DNA of 64,000 nt, taken from assembly GCA_039704465.1 (NCBI GenBank), contig JASFAU010000010.1, forward strand, positions 992,001 through 1,056,000. The letters are read 5' to 3'. Position 1 is the first letter of the stretch. The number at the start of each line of letters is the position of its first letter. The DNA is from Plasmodiophora brassicae (Eukaryota; Endomyxa; Phytomyxea; Plasmodiophorida; Plasmodiophoridae). Both the position numbers and the translations under genes were made by a program. Positions 1 to 10,621 of this stretch are shown here, piece after piece. The notes below the pieces were generated by a model. That model was not told where the DNA came from. It made no database searches and was given only the letters and a program-made list of their open reading frames with translations.

Positions 1-36
1 CTGGGTACCCCCCGGGTGATCGATCGCGTGTTTGTA

Positions 37-2778
37 TTAGGCTTCGGCGACGGGCGCTTCCCTGCCGGCGAGGAACTCCAGCAGGTACTGGTTCCTGTTG
101 CACAGCGTGCTCAGGTTGCTGAACATGGCCCCCATGGCCTTGTGCAGGGCCCGGAACGCGGGCAGCAGGTGGTGCGCGTTCCGCTTCAGGTGCTCGCCGT
201 GCGTCGTCAGCAGCTGGACCGCCCAGATCAGGTGCAACTCCAGGTCGGCGCTCTTCTCAAACCCGTCGGCGACCAGGTTGATCACGCGCTCCAGGAACGA
301 ATGCGGCACCGCCCGTACGACCAGCGGGACGTCGGTCGGGGGCGTGGCTCGAACCAGCGCCCTCAGCACTGAATTGTCGTTCAGACGCAGAGCCATGACG
401 AGCGCGCGCCCGTAATTGCCGGACGATGCCTCGGCAGCGATCCGCTCGGGCGTGACGTCCTCGTCGATGTCGACCGGGTCGAACGTCATGTCCTGGTCCA
501 GCGAGTACACCAGCAGCCCTGATGGCGCGTTTAGCGATCGAAGGTCGTAAACGACACGACAGGTTACCTTCAGTGGACGCCGCCGCCCAGGACCGGCCTG
601 TCGGCGAGAATCGCACACATTTCGTGGCAACGGCTGGGCGAGTGGCGCGTCGCTTCGACAAGTCGCCTTTGGCGACACCGGGCAGGTTCGCGTCACGCCG
701 GGCGGCACGTGCACCAGCGGTGTCCTCATCGCTATCGCTGTCGTCGATCTCGTCGACCGGGCCCGCGTCCGTCATCTTCCCGCTGTTCAGCATGTCGACG
801 ATGCCGTCCAGGGCCCTGTTCGACGAGATCTGGAACTTGCGGACCAGCAGGCCCGGTTCCACAGCGTACAGGCAGACGAACTTGCTGTTCCCGCCCGCGA
901 GCACGCAGGACCCATCCGCTGAGTAGCAGACCGACGTGAACGCGGTGCCGTACGTCGTCGTGCTCGCCGTTCGTCTGTCCAGCTGGCGACGCCCACCGCG
1001 AATGTCTTCCCGGCCCTCGATTGTCGACTTCAACACGCCTCGGTTGACGTCCCAGAACTGGAGCTGACCGTCGAGCGACGCAGAGCAGACCTCGTTGCCG
1101 TCGTGGCGGAACGCGACGGCCAGCACGTCGGTCCCGTGCGACAGCGTCTCGGTCGCCGATTTACGATGCTCGGCGAACACGTCCCAGAGCTTCACCGTCT
1201 TGTCCCAGCTGCCGGACGCCAGCATCGACTGTTCCGCCGAGAACGACAACGAGCAGACCGGGCCTTCGTGGCCCGCCAGCACGTCGAGCAGCTTGCCGGT
1301 CTGCAGCGACCACACGAAGATGTCGAACGGGTCCAGGGCGCCAGCACACACCACCTGGCACACGAGGTCAGTGGCGACGTACGGCGAACGACCCGGGTGG
1401 TCGTACCTCTCCGGACGGGTCAATGGCCAGCGACAGGAACTGGCAGGACATCGGGGCGACCATCGTGCGAAAGTTTCGGTAACGGACGAGGTCGTACGCG
1501 CGAACGGTACCGTCCAGGGACGCGCTGACGACGACGTTGCCGGCGGATGTGATGCAAACGTCGGTGACCGGTGCGGAATGGTCCGCGAACGTCGCGAAGC
1601 AGAACCCGGTGGTTGTGTTCCAGATCTTCACCTTGCCGTCGTCGCCGCCGGTGGCCATCAGCTGCCCGTCGGGCGAGAACGCAACCGCGTTGACGTCGTG
1701 GGCGTGACCTTGCTGTTTCAGGATGTACGTCTCCGACTGCCATTCCCAGACGAGGAGCTGGCCGAGGGCCGCCGACCCGAACGCCAGCCATTGCCCGCGT
1801 GGGCAGACGGCCACCGTCGAGATCCGTTGTTGGGATACCGATAGCGAATGGATCTCGGAGCCGTCCGGCAATTCGTACAGCGAGAACGTGCCGTTGTTGA
1901 ACCCGACCACGACCAGATGCTCCTGGAACGTGACGCATTGCACCTGTACCAGGGGGCGTTAGACGAGACCATGGCACCCCGACAGCGTATCGTACCTGGG
2001 CGTGGTTCTTCTCGAAGTAGATCTTGCGTTCCAGGTCGAACCGAGCGGTCTCCAAAGCGGACGCCGGCGCGTCCGTCTTCCAGATGAACAGGGCGCCGTC
2101 CTTGGAGACGGTGTACAGCGTGCCGCGGGACGCATCGAAGAACGATCCGACGGTGTGGTTCCGGTGGCCAGATAGAGTCAGTGGGCGGAAGCCATCGATG
2201 GTGTGCAGAGAGAACATGCGGACCGATGCGTCGAGAGACGACGTGAAGAAGAAGCGGGAATCCGGCGACCAGTGGATGTGGACGACCTCGTCCATGTGCC
2301 GGGTATAGGTTCGGAACAGGGAGAACGGCGCATACTGCATGCGATTCGACGGCGCATGCCAGACCTGGACGTGTTTCCCATGGGTGATGGCGAAGTATTT
2401 CCCGTCGGGGCTGAAACAGGCATCGCGTACGTGCCCTTTGAAGTGACAGCTGTTGACGACGACTCGCTTATGGACATTGATGAGCAGGGCGTGGCCGTCA
2501 TCGTCGATCGAGACCAACATGTTCCCGTTCGGCGATAGCGCTATCCGGGAAATGTTCGTCCTGTTCTCAAACGGCATCGTGGAGCATCGATGACTAGAAG
2601 ACGATGTCAGAAAACGTACGAAAAACGGCGACATGCGCCGATCGTACTTCACCAAGTCGAACACGCTGATTCGATTGCCGACAGGACTGAGAATGCTGTT
2701 GCCATCGCTGGTGAAGACGACGTTGCCGCCGTTGAACGAACTCCCGCACAGGTTCGAGAATTCGAAGGCAAACTTCAT
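37..2778 (-). CDS. PWP2: PWP2, U3 snoRNP / SSU processome WD40 protein (5 exons)
   Basis: Periodic tryptophan protein 2 is a nucleolar UTP-B subunit needed for 18S rRNA processing. The N-terminus MKFAFEFSNL, the block SPVGNRISVFDL, repeated WD40 units (GGDDGKVKIWNT, ASGSWDKTVKLWD) and the C-terminal helical domain (MALRLNDNSVL) match PWP2 closely. Four introns were placed by hand at 2594-2647, 1944-1995, 1355-1406 and 519-567 (54, 52, 52 and 49 nt, all GT-AG); joining them gives 845 codons including the stop, i.e. 844 aa against about 919 in human. The acidic C-terminal tail of animal PWP2 is missing. The first intron is 54 nt and has no in-frame stop, so an unspliced reading stays open. Start chosen at the ATG that gives the conserved MKFA N-terminus. 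Confidence 0.95.
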
Positions 2779-3276
2779 CGTTCCTCAGTGGCTACGACTC
2801 CGTCACGGAGTCCGCCGCGGACTTCGCGGAGCACCCTTCAGAAATGAGGTGGGCGGGAATGATCGGGCGAGAAGGCGTTGACGAATAGAGCAATCATCCT
2901 GGCGAGGCAGTTGGCAAGGCGTATGTCCGTCCTTAGGTATCGGGTCGTTCCGCCTTGGATATATCCGCGGGTGCACGCTGGGATGCAACTGACATTGCAA
3001 GTCAGGCGGTGGCCTTGGGGATCGCGTAACTGACGGATCAGGCGCTGCCGCCGCTGGGCAGCCAGCGTCTGCGCCTCGTCAAACGTCTCGGCAGTTATGC
3101 AATATACAAGCCCGTCGCCTGAATGCACTGCAGCCGGAAGCGTTGGCGCCCTCGCGTACCAATGTTGTGAACGGGGGAGCCCAGTCTCACGTGATGCGAT
3201 CAATCAATTTGTTGTCGGCCCCGTTCCTGTCCCTATTGACGCGATAGTCCATGCGCAAAATACAACAGCTGGGGCG
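2779..3276. other. Intergenic stretch between divergent genes
   Basis: About 500 bp between the divergent PWP2 and p24-like genes. A minus-strand reading frame at 2838-3203 is open for 121 codons but shows no recognisable domain, and the only intron that would improve it is about 32 nt. I see no convincing gene; it probably holds both promoters. Confidence 0.4.
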
Positions 3277-3957
3277 ATGGTGCGCTGCGAGGCGACCGCG
3301 TCGCTGCTGGGGCGGTTCGAGGCGGTTCGTGGCAAACTGGATGAAACCGTGGATCGCTCGCCGCCTGTCCGAGAGTATGAAGGCGCCGGTATGCGTGTCG
3401 CGTTGCGCGCTGCGTTGATGATGGTCGTCTGATGACGGACGGGCGGGCAGTGTCGAGCGCGAACGTCAGGGGTCTGGTAGACGGCAGCGGGAACCTATGG
3501 GACGACGACGCGCTTCGTGCGGCGATTCTCGATAGCAGGGATAGGCTTGACCACGTTGTTGGGCTTCTCAGGCGGTTCTCCGATATCGCGGGTAATCGCT
3601 GCCAGTGCTGTCGTTGATGTATTCGTGCCACTAAACGATCTGGTTGTCGTCGCGTGGCGCAGCCAGCGTTGACGCCGACGTGACATGGGCGGACTCGGCA
3701 GAGCTCGATGCCCGCCTTACGGCATGCGAAGCCGACATGACACGTCGCCTGCGTCGCGTCACGGCGCTCCACGCCGACACGGAGCGCCTCGCGCTGCTGT
3801 ACCATGCCATTGTACGACAACGACACCATCCCCCACGATGTACGATGTTGCTCACTCGTCTGCGCAGGTTCGTAAGAAGTCGACACAGTTCCAAATGTGG
3901 AACGCCCGGCTGCGCCGGCTCGAACAGCAACGCCAGGGGACACTACGTAAAGCATAG
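3277..3957 (+). CDS. Small coiled-coil protein, dynactin p24 (DCTN3)-like (4 exons)
   Basis: Three GT-AG introns (3389-3450, 3592-3662, 3812-3867) join four exons into a 163-aa protein that is almost entirely helical. Heptad-like stretches run from the start (LLGRFEAVRGKLDE) through the middle (DRLDHVVGLLRRF, LDARLTACEADMTRRL) to the end (QFQMWNARLRRLEQQ). Length, all-helical character and the C-terminal pattern (K-x3-QF-x-W-x4-x-LE) resemble dynactin subunit 3/p24, a small coiled-coil subunit of the dynactin shoulder that links dynein to cargo. The similarity is weak and based on pattern only; any other small coiled-coil adaptor is possible. The gene model is firmer than the name, because all four exons keep frame. 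Confidence 0.55.
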
Positions 3958-4081
3958 CAGGATGCAACGGCAAATGAAGCCTCCGCTTGGTTGCTCTCTA
4001 GCTGGGCCGATTCGGCAACCTGGCTGCACTGTTCCGTCGGCAGAAACGTCAAGCAGAAGGGAATAGCTCCCTTGCCCAGCA

Positions 4082-4450
4082 ATGCCGCCCGAGGACGTCC
4101 TAAACGATGCAGTGGAGATCGTAGTTGGCCCGGGGCCCGAGCCCCTGCTTCCGCTCCCCACGATCGGACGAAACATCAGGTCGTGTCTGCCGCCGCACGC
4201 CAAGGTCGCGTGTGGCGTCAAGGACGGCGTTCGCGAGTACGTCACCGAGTTCCTCGGGTTTCTCACGAGCGAATGCAGCGACCGCATGCGGAGACAGAAC
4301 CGTAAAACGATCACGGCGCAGGACGTCCTGCTCTCTGTCGAGGCGGTCGGCTTCGCAGGCTTTGTCCCCGATCTGCGGCGGCACGACAACGAGACCCGGC
4401 TCAAACGCGCCCACGATCTGAGGAAGGCCCGTGCGTCGTCATGCACCTGA
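4082..4450 (+). CDS. Histone-fold protein, NF-YB / HAP3 type
   Basis: A single-exon 122-aa protein. Residues 24-100 form a histone fold of the NF-YB class: LPLPTIGRNIRSCLPPHAKV (alpha1), VREYVTEFLGFLTSECSD (long alpha2), KTITAQDVLLSVEAVGF (alpha3). The segment EFLGFLTSECSD corresponds to the hallmark EFISFITSEASD of NF-YB. The family pairs with NF-YC and NF-YA to bind CCAAT boxes; related Dr1/POLE3 proteins share the fold and cannot be fully excluded. No introns are needed. The short N- and C-terminal extensions are typical of protist homologues. Confidence 0.82.
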   Translation: MPPEDVLNDAVEIVVGPGPEPLLPLPTIGRNIRSCLPPHAKVACGVKDGVREYVTEFLGFLTSECSDRMRRQNRKTITAQDVLLSVEAVGFAGFVPDLRRHDNETRLKRAHDLRKARASSCT

Positions 4451-4561
4451 GAAACGAGCTGGCATCAGGGCACTGATGTAAACTAAGGCGTATCTGTCGA
4501 ATACTGCAACGTTGACGGCGTGCACCCTATCCGGCAAGCGTTGTATATTCGTTTATCGATG

Positions 4562-5778
4562 CTACCGCCAGAGGAGGCAAACGAGAAACGCGAAGAGGAC
4601 GACAATGGCGGCGACGGCGAGGTACAGCACGGTTGACAGTCGTGAATCGACGTCCTGTGATACACCAAGAAGCGCCGACAGGGATTGCGCCACTGCCTGG
4701 CACTTCGAGTGCAGGTCGGATGTCGCTGTCAGGTCCACATGGTCCTGCAGCTGACTTCGCTGCTTCTCGTACAGATCGCTCGTCTTCGTCTCCAGCTCGC
4801 TGAGGCGGTGCCGAATCCGGCGCAGGAACACCATCGAATGGAGGGACAGCGTCTCGGCTGTCGACAGCAGTAGCCGCTGCCGAAGCTCGATCGACGTCAG
4901 CCTGTCGGCCAGCTTGCCATACATCGTGTCGCTGTCTGGCAGGCTATGCGCCAGCTCCCACAGCCTCGACAGGTCCTGTTGCGCCTGGCGGGAAATAACA
5001 TGCGATTGGCAGACCCGGTGGGCATCGTTACGGAGCGACGATATCAGGTCACGAACGGGGCAACTGTCATCGAGTTCGACAGCCGACAGGTTCTCCGGCA
5101 GCGTCAAACGATTGATGTGCTCCATCTGGGATCGTAGCAGGGCGTCCACGTTACTAGTCGACGCATCCAGCCGCGTCTGTACGGGCGCCAGCGCCGGCGT
5201 CCCGTACACTTGCAGCGATGTCAACGTGCAGAACCGGTCCGGGTGGTGGATAGCCAGAAAGCGGATCTTGACGAACCTACAAAGCAGGATCACCAGGTGT
5301 GACGTGACTCCCGGGGGGACGCCAGAGCGATTCCCTACCTGACAGTCCGCTTGAGATGCAGCGTGAAGGTTTGTTTTCGTCTTGACTCGCCCATGCGAAG
5401 TGTGCCAGCGAGAAGCCACTTCTCGGTCGGCCAGAACGGCGACACGCTGACCTCGACGATCGCCGGCGACGTCGCATAGAACTCGCTGTTCTGCAGGACG
5501 ATGCGCTCGACGGTGACGTCCTCGCTGAGCTGGGCGACGAACCATTCGACGCGCTCGCTCTGCCGATCGATCAGCAGGTACCGGTCCGGGTCCGGGGTCA
5601 GACACGACTGCGCCGACTCGACCCCGCCGCTGGACGCCAGGACGCGCGCGCCCGCTCGCGACGACGCGAAGTTGAACGCGAACGGCTCGACGTCGTCGCC
5701 CGGGTCGATCAGGGCCACCCGCGTCGCCGCGGCGCCCGCAACGCATACCCCGACGAGGACAACGACCCGGAGCGCCAT
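4562..5778 (-). CDS. SUN-like domain membrane protein (SLP1/SUCO type)
   Basis: One intron (5277-5338) joins two exons into a 384-aa protein. An N-terminal signal peptide (MALRVVVLVGVCVAGAAA) is followed by a SUN-like beta-sandwich (FNFASSRAGARVLASS; WFVAQLSEDVTVERIVLQNSE; VKIRFLAIH; LTSLQVYGTP), then a long coiled coil, and ends in a single hydrophobic helix (VLYLAVAAIVVLFAFLVCLLW) with only an Arg after it. This order, lumenal SUN-like domain, coiled coil, C-terminal membrane anchor, is that of the ER-resident SLP1/SUCO/OPT family rather than of nuclear-envelope SUN proteins. Family members protect or fold membrane and secreted proteins in the ER. Function here is inferred. Confidence 0.8.
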
Positions 5779-5945
5779 GTCAGGCGCATCGTCAAAATGG
5801 CACGGCGCGCGCGCGGTAACGCTTCGCAGCGCAGCGCCGGCACCGTCACCAGTCGGAGTCAGTCAGACAGAGGCTGCTGGCTGGGGACGAGGCTGTGCCG
5901 AAAAACGCGGCTGTGTGGCGAGTTTATCGTCAGGCGCGGCTGTTG

Positions 5946-6242
5946 CTACGGTTTGCTGGGTATGTGGCTGGTCAGCATGGACTTCAGCAGGCGCTTCACC
6001 TGCCGTTTGCGCTCGTTCGGCGTCATGCGCTTATGTTTGCCCGTCCGTTTCTTCTTGGCGAGCACGGGGCACGTGACGGTGGCCGGCAGGCGGACGACGC
6101 CAACGGCGGGATCGGGCAGCGCTCTCCGTAACAGACCATCGATGGTCGATGAAGACTCGTGACGCAACGCAGCCTCGATACCTGTCGGTGCGGTCAGATA
6201 CAGTATACTGCCAGACGGCGCGCTGGACGACGACGAGTACAT
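5946..6242 (-). CDS. Small basic protein of unknown function
   Basis: An intronless frame of 98 codons from an ATG at 6242. It is Ser-rich at the start and strongly basic at the end (AKKKRTGKHKRMTPNERKRQ), which suggests RNA or nucleolar binding or a mitochondrial ribosomal role, but no family is recognised. It is convergent with nothing close, and lies 165 bp upstream of the divergent SUN-like gene start. An upstream exon is possible because the reading frame stays open a little beyond the ATG. Confidence 0.35.
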   Translation of the reverse strand: MYSSSSSAPSGSILYLTAPTGIEAALRHESSSTIDGLLRRALPDPAVGVVRLPATVTCPVLAKKKRTGKHKRMTPNERKRQVKRLLKSMLTSHIPSKP

Positions 6243-7318
6243 TGACGAGAGAAGAAGCAAGGTCTGTCGGGAAGGGGTTCTCTAGTTTGCACGAGCGCGT
6301 CCGCCATGCCTGTCTGAAGAGCAGCAGCAGCAGCAGCAGCAGCCGGCCGATCTTGCTGGTATGGAACCAGGCGAGGCCCGATGGCCATTTCGGGGATGAC
6401 GCCGTTCGGAAACAGGTCGACCGCGTTCCGAGCGGCCAAACGCAGATGAACGGAGCTGCTTGTATTTCGTTTCGCGACCCTCTATGCACGCCCATAAGCA
6501 CATCGCAGCATACCCAAGAGACGGCGAAATCTGACCAGCAGTCCCAGCCACCGATTGCACATCGTCGCACCGGCACAGGCTGTGCTCATACCCGATACCC
6601 CGAAATCGAACCGCGCGAAGCCGCCACCCCCGACGCAGCTGACGTCGTGTGTACCGCCAGTGCGCCACCGAACGCCCGTAGCCAAAGTCCGCACGCGACG
6701 CAGCCCACCCCCCACGGCTGCAGCTGCAGGCGCGCGAGGCCTACACACCTTCGATCCCTGCCACAGATCAGAGGAAAAATAGCAGTACTGAAGAACACGT
6801 CAGCGTGAGCGCCACTGTCGTCCTGAATTACCTAGTGGTCGCCAAAGCCAGGGCGTGTCACCGTCCTAGGTACGTAGTTCGAGCGGGACCGTCGTTGATC
6901 CTGTCAGGCGCCGCGTACGCGCTCAGCAGTACGTACGTACCGTTGGCCCCGGTGGTCCTTGACGACCATGATGGCGATGCAGTGCGCATACCAGGGAAGG
7001 CGGACCGGTGTGGGTAGTGCAGGGCACCCACCAGCCACGTTGACATCGATCACCGAGGCAGCCTGCGGCCCGCCACATTCCCCTGACCCCGTGCTCTCGG
7101 GACACGTGTGAACGTATGCTACCCAGTTGTTGCACGCACCTCACTATTGCACACGCAGCGGGTTGTTCTGCGTTGCCTACCGTATTCACGTCGTCGTGCC
7201 GTCAGGAAGCTTCTGTGCATTCCTTTCGGGCGCCAAATGCCGACCCGTGCCGACCGAATTTTGCCCGCCGTTCATTTGTGTCCAGTTGGTCGATACTAAC
7301 CCTCTACTCGTGAAGCGG
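6243..7318. other. Gene-poor stretch with a triplet repeat
   Basis: About 1.1 kb without a supported gene. Open frames on both strands (for example 6149-6808 plus and 6282-6668 minus) have low-complexity or Arg/Ser-rich translations with no domain. It contains an (AGC)n run near 6320-6343 and, to the right, the presumed promoter of the NDUFS4 gene. Confidence 0.4.
6320..6343. repeat. (AGC)8 trinucleotide microsatellite
   Basis: Eight near-perfect AGC/CAG units in a non-genic stretch. Depending on frame it would read poly-Ser, poly-Ala or poly-Cys. Confidence 0.85.
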
Positions 7319-7957
7319 ATGCTGCGTCAACTGGTTCGAGGACGATGGTGCAGGCGCGTGCAGGCGCGCTGCTTGCTGACAGAGAGCAAAGCGCCGGCGG
7401 ATCGCCCCGTCCTGTTCGTCGGTGAGGACATGCCTGGCCCGACGGTCGTATACGAGGACAACCTGCTGCATGAGCAGAATACGGCGGTGATGAAGCGAGG
7501 CGAGTTCATGGCCGCTATCGGTGGGTTCCGCAACATGGGGCCGGAAGACTTCCTGGACGATTACCGGGCGATCATATCGAAGCCTGCCCCGCCCGTCGGA
7601 CAACAAGGCGACCATCACCCGATAGGCCTCGAATGGAGAATGACGTTCGAACCGCACCGGAAGTGGGCCAGTAACGTTATGGGATGGACCGCATCGAAAG
7701 ACGTGTACGCCGGCCATCGACTATGGTTCGACAGCGCCAAGAGCGCGATACGGTTCGCCGAGTCGATGGGCATCAAATACCACGTGCAGAAGCCGCACGA
7801 GAAGACCGCCCGCCCTCAGCCATACGCGGCCAACTTCCGCTGGAAGGGTGCTCCGGCCAAGGACGTATCCGACCAGGCCATTGGGCTGGGTGAGGGCGCC
7901 CAAGCTGACAAAGGACCTCAGATCAAACCGCGCCAGGCTGAAGCGACGGGTCTCTAG
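7319..7957 (+). CDS. NDUFS4: NADH dehydrogenase (complex I) 18 kDa accessory subunit NDUFS4
   Basis: An intronless gene of 212 aa. The core of the ETC_C1 NDUFS4 family is clear: HPIGLEWRMTFEPHRKWASN, NVMGWTASKDVYAG, LWFDSAKSAIRFAESMGIKY and YAANFRWKG near the C-terminus. The protein starts with a basic, acid-free segment (MLRQLVRGRWCRRVQARCLL) suited to mitochondrial import. NDUFS4 supports assembly and stability of the complex I N-module. Between presequence and core lies about 75 aa (GPTVVYEDNLLHEQN..., GPEDFLDDYRAI) absent from animal NDUFS4 and of unknown role. Start chosen at the ATG that gives the presequence; the frame is open further upstream without a better ATG. Confidence 0.93.
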   Translation: MLRQLVRGRWCRRVQARCLLTESKAPADRPVLFVGEDMPGPTVVYEDNLLHEQNTAVMKRGEFMAAIGGFRNMGPEDFLDDYRAIISKPAPPVGQQGDHHPIGLEWRMTFEPHRKWASNVMGWTASKDVYAGHRLWFDSAKSAIRFAESMGIKYHVQKPHEKTARPQPYAANFRWKGAPAKDVSDQAIGLGEGAQADKGPQIKPRQAEATGL

Positions 7958-7992
7958 ACGATATACTCTTCAACGCAATACCTAACCCAGCG

Positions 7993-8613
7993 TCATTTAG
8001 AACCAGTAGATTGACGATCAGTTCCTGGAGTGGTCGAGTCTGCTGCCATTCCCGAATCGAATTCGTTGCGAACTCGCGCGGTCTCGCCCCAGATCTCATC
8101 GCTAAACACGTCGTGCGGGTTGGCGAGGGACTTCAATGCCGCGACGTGGCGTTCGTCCGCGTCGATCATCCGCTCGAACATAGCGCCAACATACCGATCT
8201 CCTGCATCATGGGCCTTGATCGACAAATGAGTCAGCCGTTCCTGTGACGAGCTACAGAACGTGCAGGGTGATACCTGGGACGAGAACGTCGGCAGCGTCT
8301 CCTCCGTATCGTGTAACTCGGATATCAGGGACGCATGCAGATGTTTCTTCGTATCGCCGATCGGTTCCGACGTCGTTGGGTCAACACCCGTCAGCATCTC
8401 CAGAGCCGTGAACGCGGCATGCGACATCTCCCATTCGCTGTCGGCCAGCGACCGGAACAGCTGCGCCGCCCGCAGCCTGCCCTCGTGGTCCGCTCGCTGC
8501 GCGAACCACCGATACCGGACAGCATTCGTCGCCTTCTGGTAGACCTGCTGCCGGATCGCTTCGTGCAGCGCACTGGGCAGTGCAGCCGCGGCGCGGCCTG
8601 CTGCTGCAGCCAT
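7993..8613 (-). CDS. Rubrerythrin-like ferritin-fold diiron protein
   Basis: A 206-codon frame with two helical pairs of the rubrerythrin/ferritin-like type: RYRWFAQRADHEGRLRAAQL followed by DSEWEMSHAAF, then a second half ending MIDADERHVAALKSL. The two ExxH motifs (EMSH, DERH is the second E..H) are where such proteins bind iron; the first helix lacks one usual Glu. No C-terminal rubredoxin domain is present. A 33-nt GT-AG segment near 8232-8264 may be an intron; removing it gives FSSQ joined to ERLTHLSIKAHDAG and a smoother helix. Start taken as the ATG giving MAAAAGRAAAALPSAL, a plausible mitochondrial targeting peptide. Rubrerythrins are mainly from anaerobes and oxygen-sensitive microbes and act against peroxide. 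Confidence 0.65.
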   Translation of the reverse strand: MAAAAGRAAAALPSALHEAIRQQVYQKATNAVRYRWFAQRADHEGRLRAAQLFRSLADSEWEMSHAAFTALEMLTGVDPTTSEPIGDTKKHLHASLISELHDTEETLPTFSSQVSPCTFCSSSQERLTHLSIKAHDAGDRYVGAMFERMIDADERHVAALKSLANPHDVFSDEIWGETARVRNEFDSGMAADSTTPGTDRQSTGSK

Positions 8614-8819
8614 AATGACGCGGGAGCCTCCTGTCTTCAAAGGCGCCACCCGCTGTGCACTGCGGGTACTGCAGTCGGCACTGACGAATGCCCGTTTTTG
8701 CACGTCGTGCGCCAAAAAAATCGAAAACGCGCCGTCGCGAGAAAATCATCGCCACCTGCTGTCGCTGTTGTCCGTTACCACTTACAACGCCGACGGCGAC
8801 GCCGACCTTGACGTAAGCC

Positions 8820-10621
8820 ATGTCGATCGAGCAGGCAATGGTGACGCGCGGCCTTGCCGGTGAATCGCGAGCGTTCGCACTGGCAATGGACGAGGAGGAT
8901 GCACTGGCCCGGTACAGGGACGAGTTCGCGTTCCCGGCTGGGCCGGATGGGCGCCGAGGGATATACCTATGCGGTACGGCGGCTGTGTGAAGTGGGGCGC
9001 GTTTATAATGAGTTGGTGGTGGCAGGGAACTCGCTTGGGCTTATGTCGTTTAGATCGAGACGGTATATCAATGAGGAGCTCGATAAATGGTGGATGAGGC
9101 TACTCAGGCGGCATGGAGGCTTGCTGACGATCGTCGTAGGGCATCTGTGGGCGTCGAAGGACACTTCGCCGACAAACGGCCCTGGGCCCGAATTGACGAA
9201 TGCGTTACCGGGTATATGGCTGAAATTGTTGGTGCACGATCCGTCGACGAGGTTGCTGTTATGAATTCGTTGTCCGTCAACCTGCACCTGCTGCTGATGG
9301 CATTCTTTCGCCCCACTTCCACTCGGTAGGAGTGCGTCAACCAGGCGTGGTCGTTGGAAAGGGACATGAACCATGCTGTCAGTGTAGATACAAGATTCTA
9401 GTGGAAGATGGCCTCTTCTGTTCGGATTCGCATATCGTCATGTCGCAGTTGCGGTACCATGGTCTGGACCCATCATCTGCTCTTGTCAAACTGCGGCCCC
9501 TGCCAGGCCAGACATGTCTTAGGACAGACGACATTGTTAAATGCATTCACGAACTCGGCGACAGCCTTGCCTTGGTCATGTTCCCAGGCGTGCAATATTA
9601 TACGGGCCAGGTAATCTACACGTCCGTCCAATGCCATAATGATTCGCCTGACGCGTCTGTACAGCTGTTCGATATTGGGGTGATTTCTGCCGCTGCTCAC
9701 GCCGTTGGTGCGTACGTTGGCTGGGACCTTGCTCATGCTGTCGGAAACGCTGTACGTGGCACGATTCAGGAAGGGCCATGCTGTCAAGTAACTGCCCAGG
9801 AGCAGGTGCTACACTTGCATGACCACAACGCAGACTTTGCTGTATGGTGCAGCTACAAATACCTGAACAGTGGACCCGGAGGAATAGCAGGGGCCTTCCT
9901 TCATGAACGGCACCACGGAAACGAGGCGCTTCTGGAGAAGCGGCTTGAAGGCTGGTGGGGGCAGCGTCTTGCCGACCGATTCGCAATGAAAGCAGTCCAC
10001 AATCCAGTTCCGGGAGCCCAGTCGTTTCAGATGTCGTATGTATCTAACGAGCCTGATCCGGTTGAATGGATTCTGATGGTTCATGGCAGAAACCCTTGCG
10101 TGCTGGCTATCGTGAGCCTTCTCGGGTCGCTCGAGGTTTGGAATGAGAACACGACGGCCTGGGTGTTGTTAACGACTCTGGTTCAGATATTTCACGAAGC
10201 GACGATGCAGAATATTGCAGACAAGCAGGTCCTGATCACTGGGTACCTAGAATACTTGATCAAGCAAACATTTACGGGCGACGAGGTCGAACAGTTGACC
10301 CCTCCGGAACCGAAGAATAGGGGGTCGCAAATCTCCCTCCGTTTTCGAGGCGTTCCTGTATGGAAATGACCATCAGTGACGTGTGTGACTCTGTCGTCAC
10401 CAACCTTACTAGTGCAGGTTCGGCAAGTGCACGCCCGGCTGACAGCTATGGGCGTTATCAGCGACGTGCGTGACCCAGATTCGATCCGAGTCTGTCCGGC
10501 ACCGCTCTACAATTCGTTCATCGACGTTCTCAACTTTTCCTCAATTCTGCGAAAAGCTTTTGACGAAACTCGCTCCCTGTCTCAAACGTCGGCGTTGCTA
10601 GATGCCAACTCGCATATTTAG
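8820..10621 (+). CDS. KYNU: Kynureninase (9 exons)
   Basis: PLP enzyme that cleaves 3-hydroxykynurenine or kynurenine to (3-hydroxy)anthranilate and alanine in tryptophan breakdown and de novo NAD synthesis. Eight introns (8974-9025, 9090-9139, 9326-9387, 9611-9664, 9752-9805, 10036-10089, 10136-10186, 10358-10417) join to 455 codons, 454 aa against 465 in human. Conserved landmarks: YLCGNSLGL, GHFADKRPW, MNSLSVNLHLL, VGWDLAHAVGNA, and the PLP lysine in WCSYKYLNSGPGGIAGAF. The C-terminal LYNSFIDVLNF is also typical. Four consecutive introns are 51 or 54 nt long and lack in-frame stops, so the unspliced sequence stays open from 9388 to 10369. The gene is divergent from the rubrerythrin-like gene, about 200 bp apart. 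Confidence 0.97.

Noticed and set aside
2838..3203. 121-codon minus-strand frame between PWP2 and the p24-like gene
   Set aside because: No domain, no good splice pattern, and composition no better than other chance frames in this GC-rich DNA.
6149..6808. 219-codon plus-strand frame
   Set aside because: Low-complexity Ser/Arg/Pro translation that depends on the triplet repeat; no domain and no splice support.
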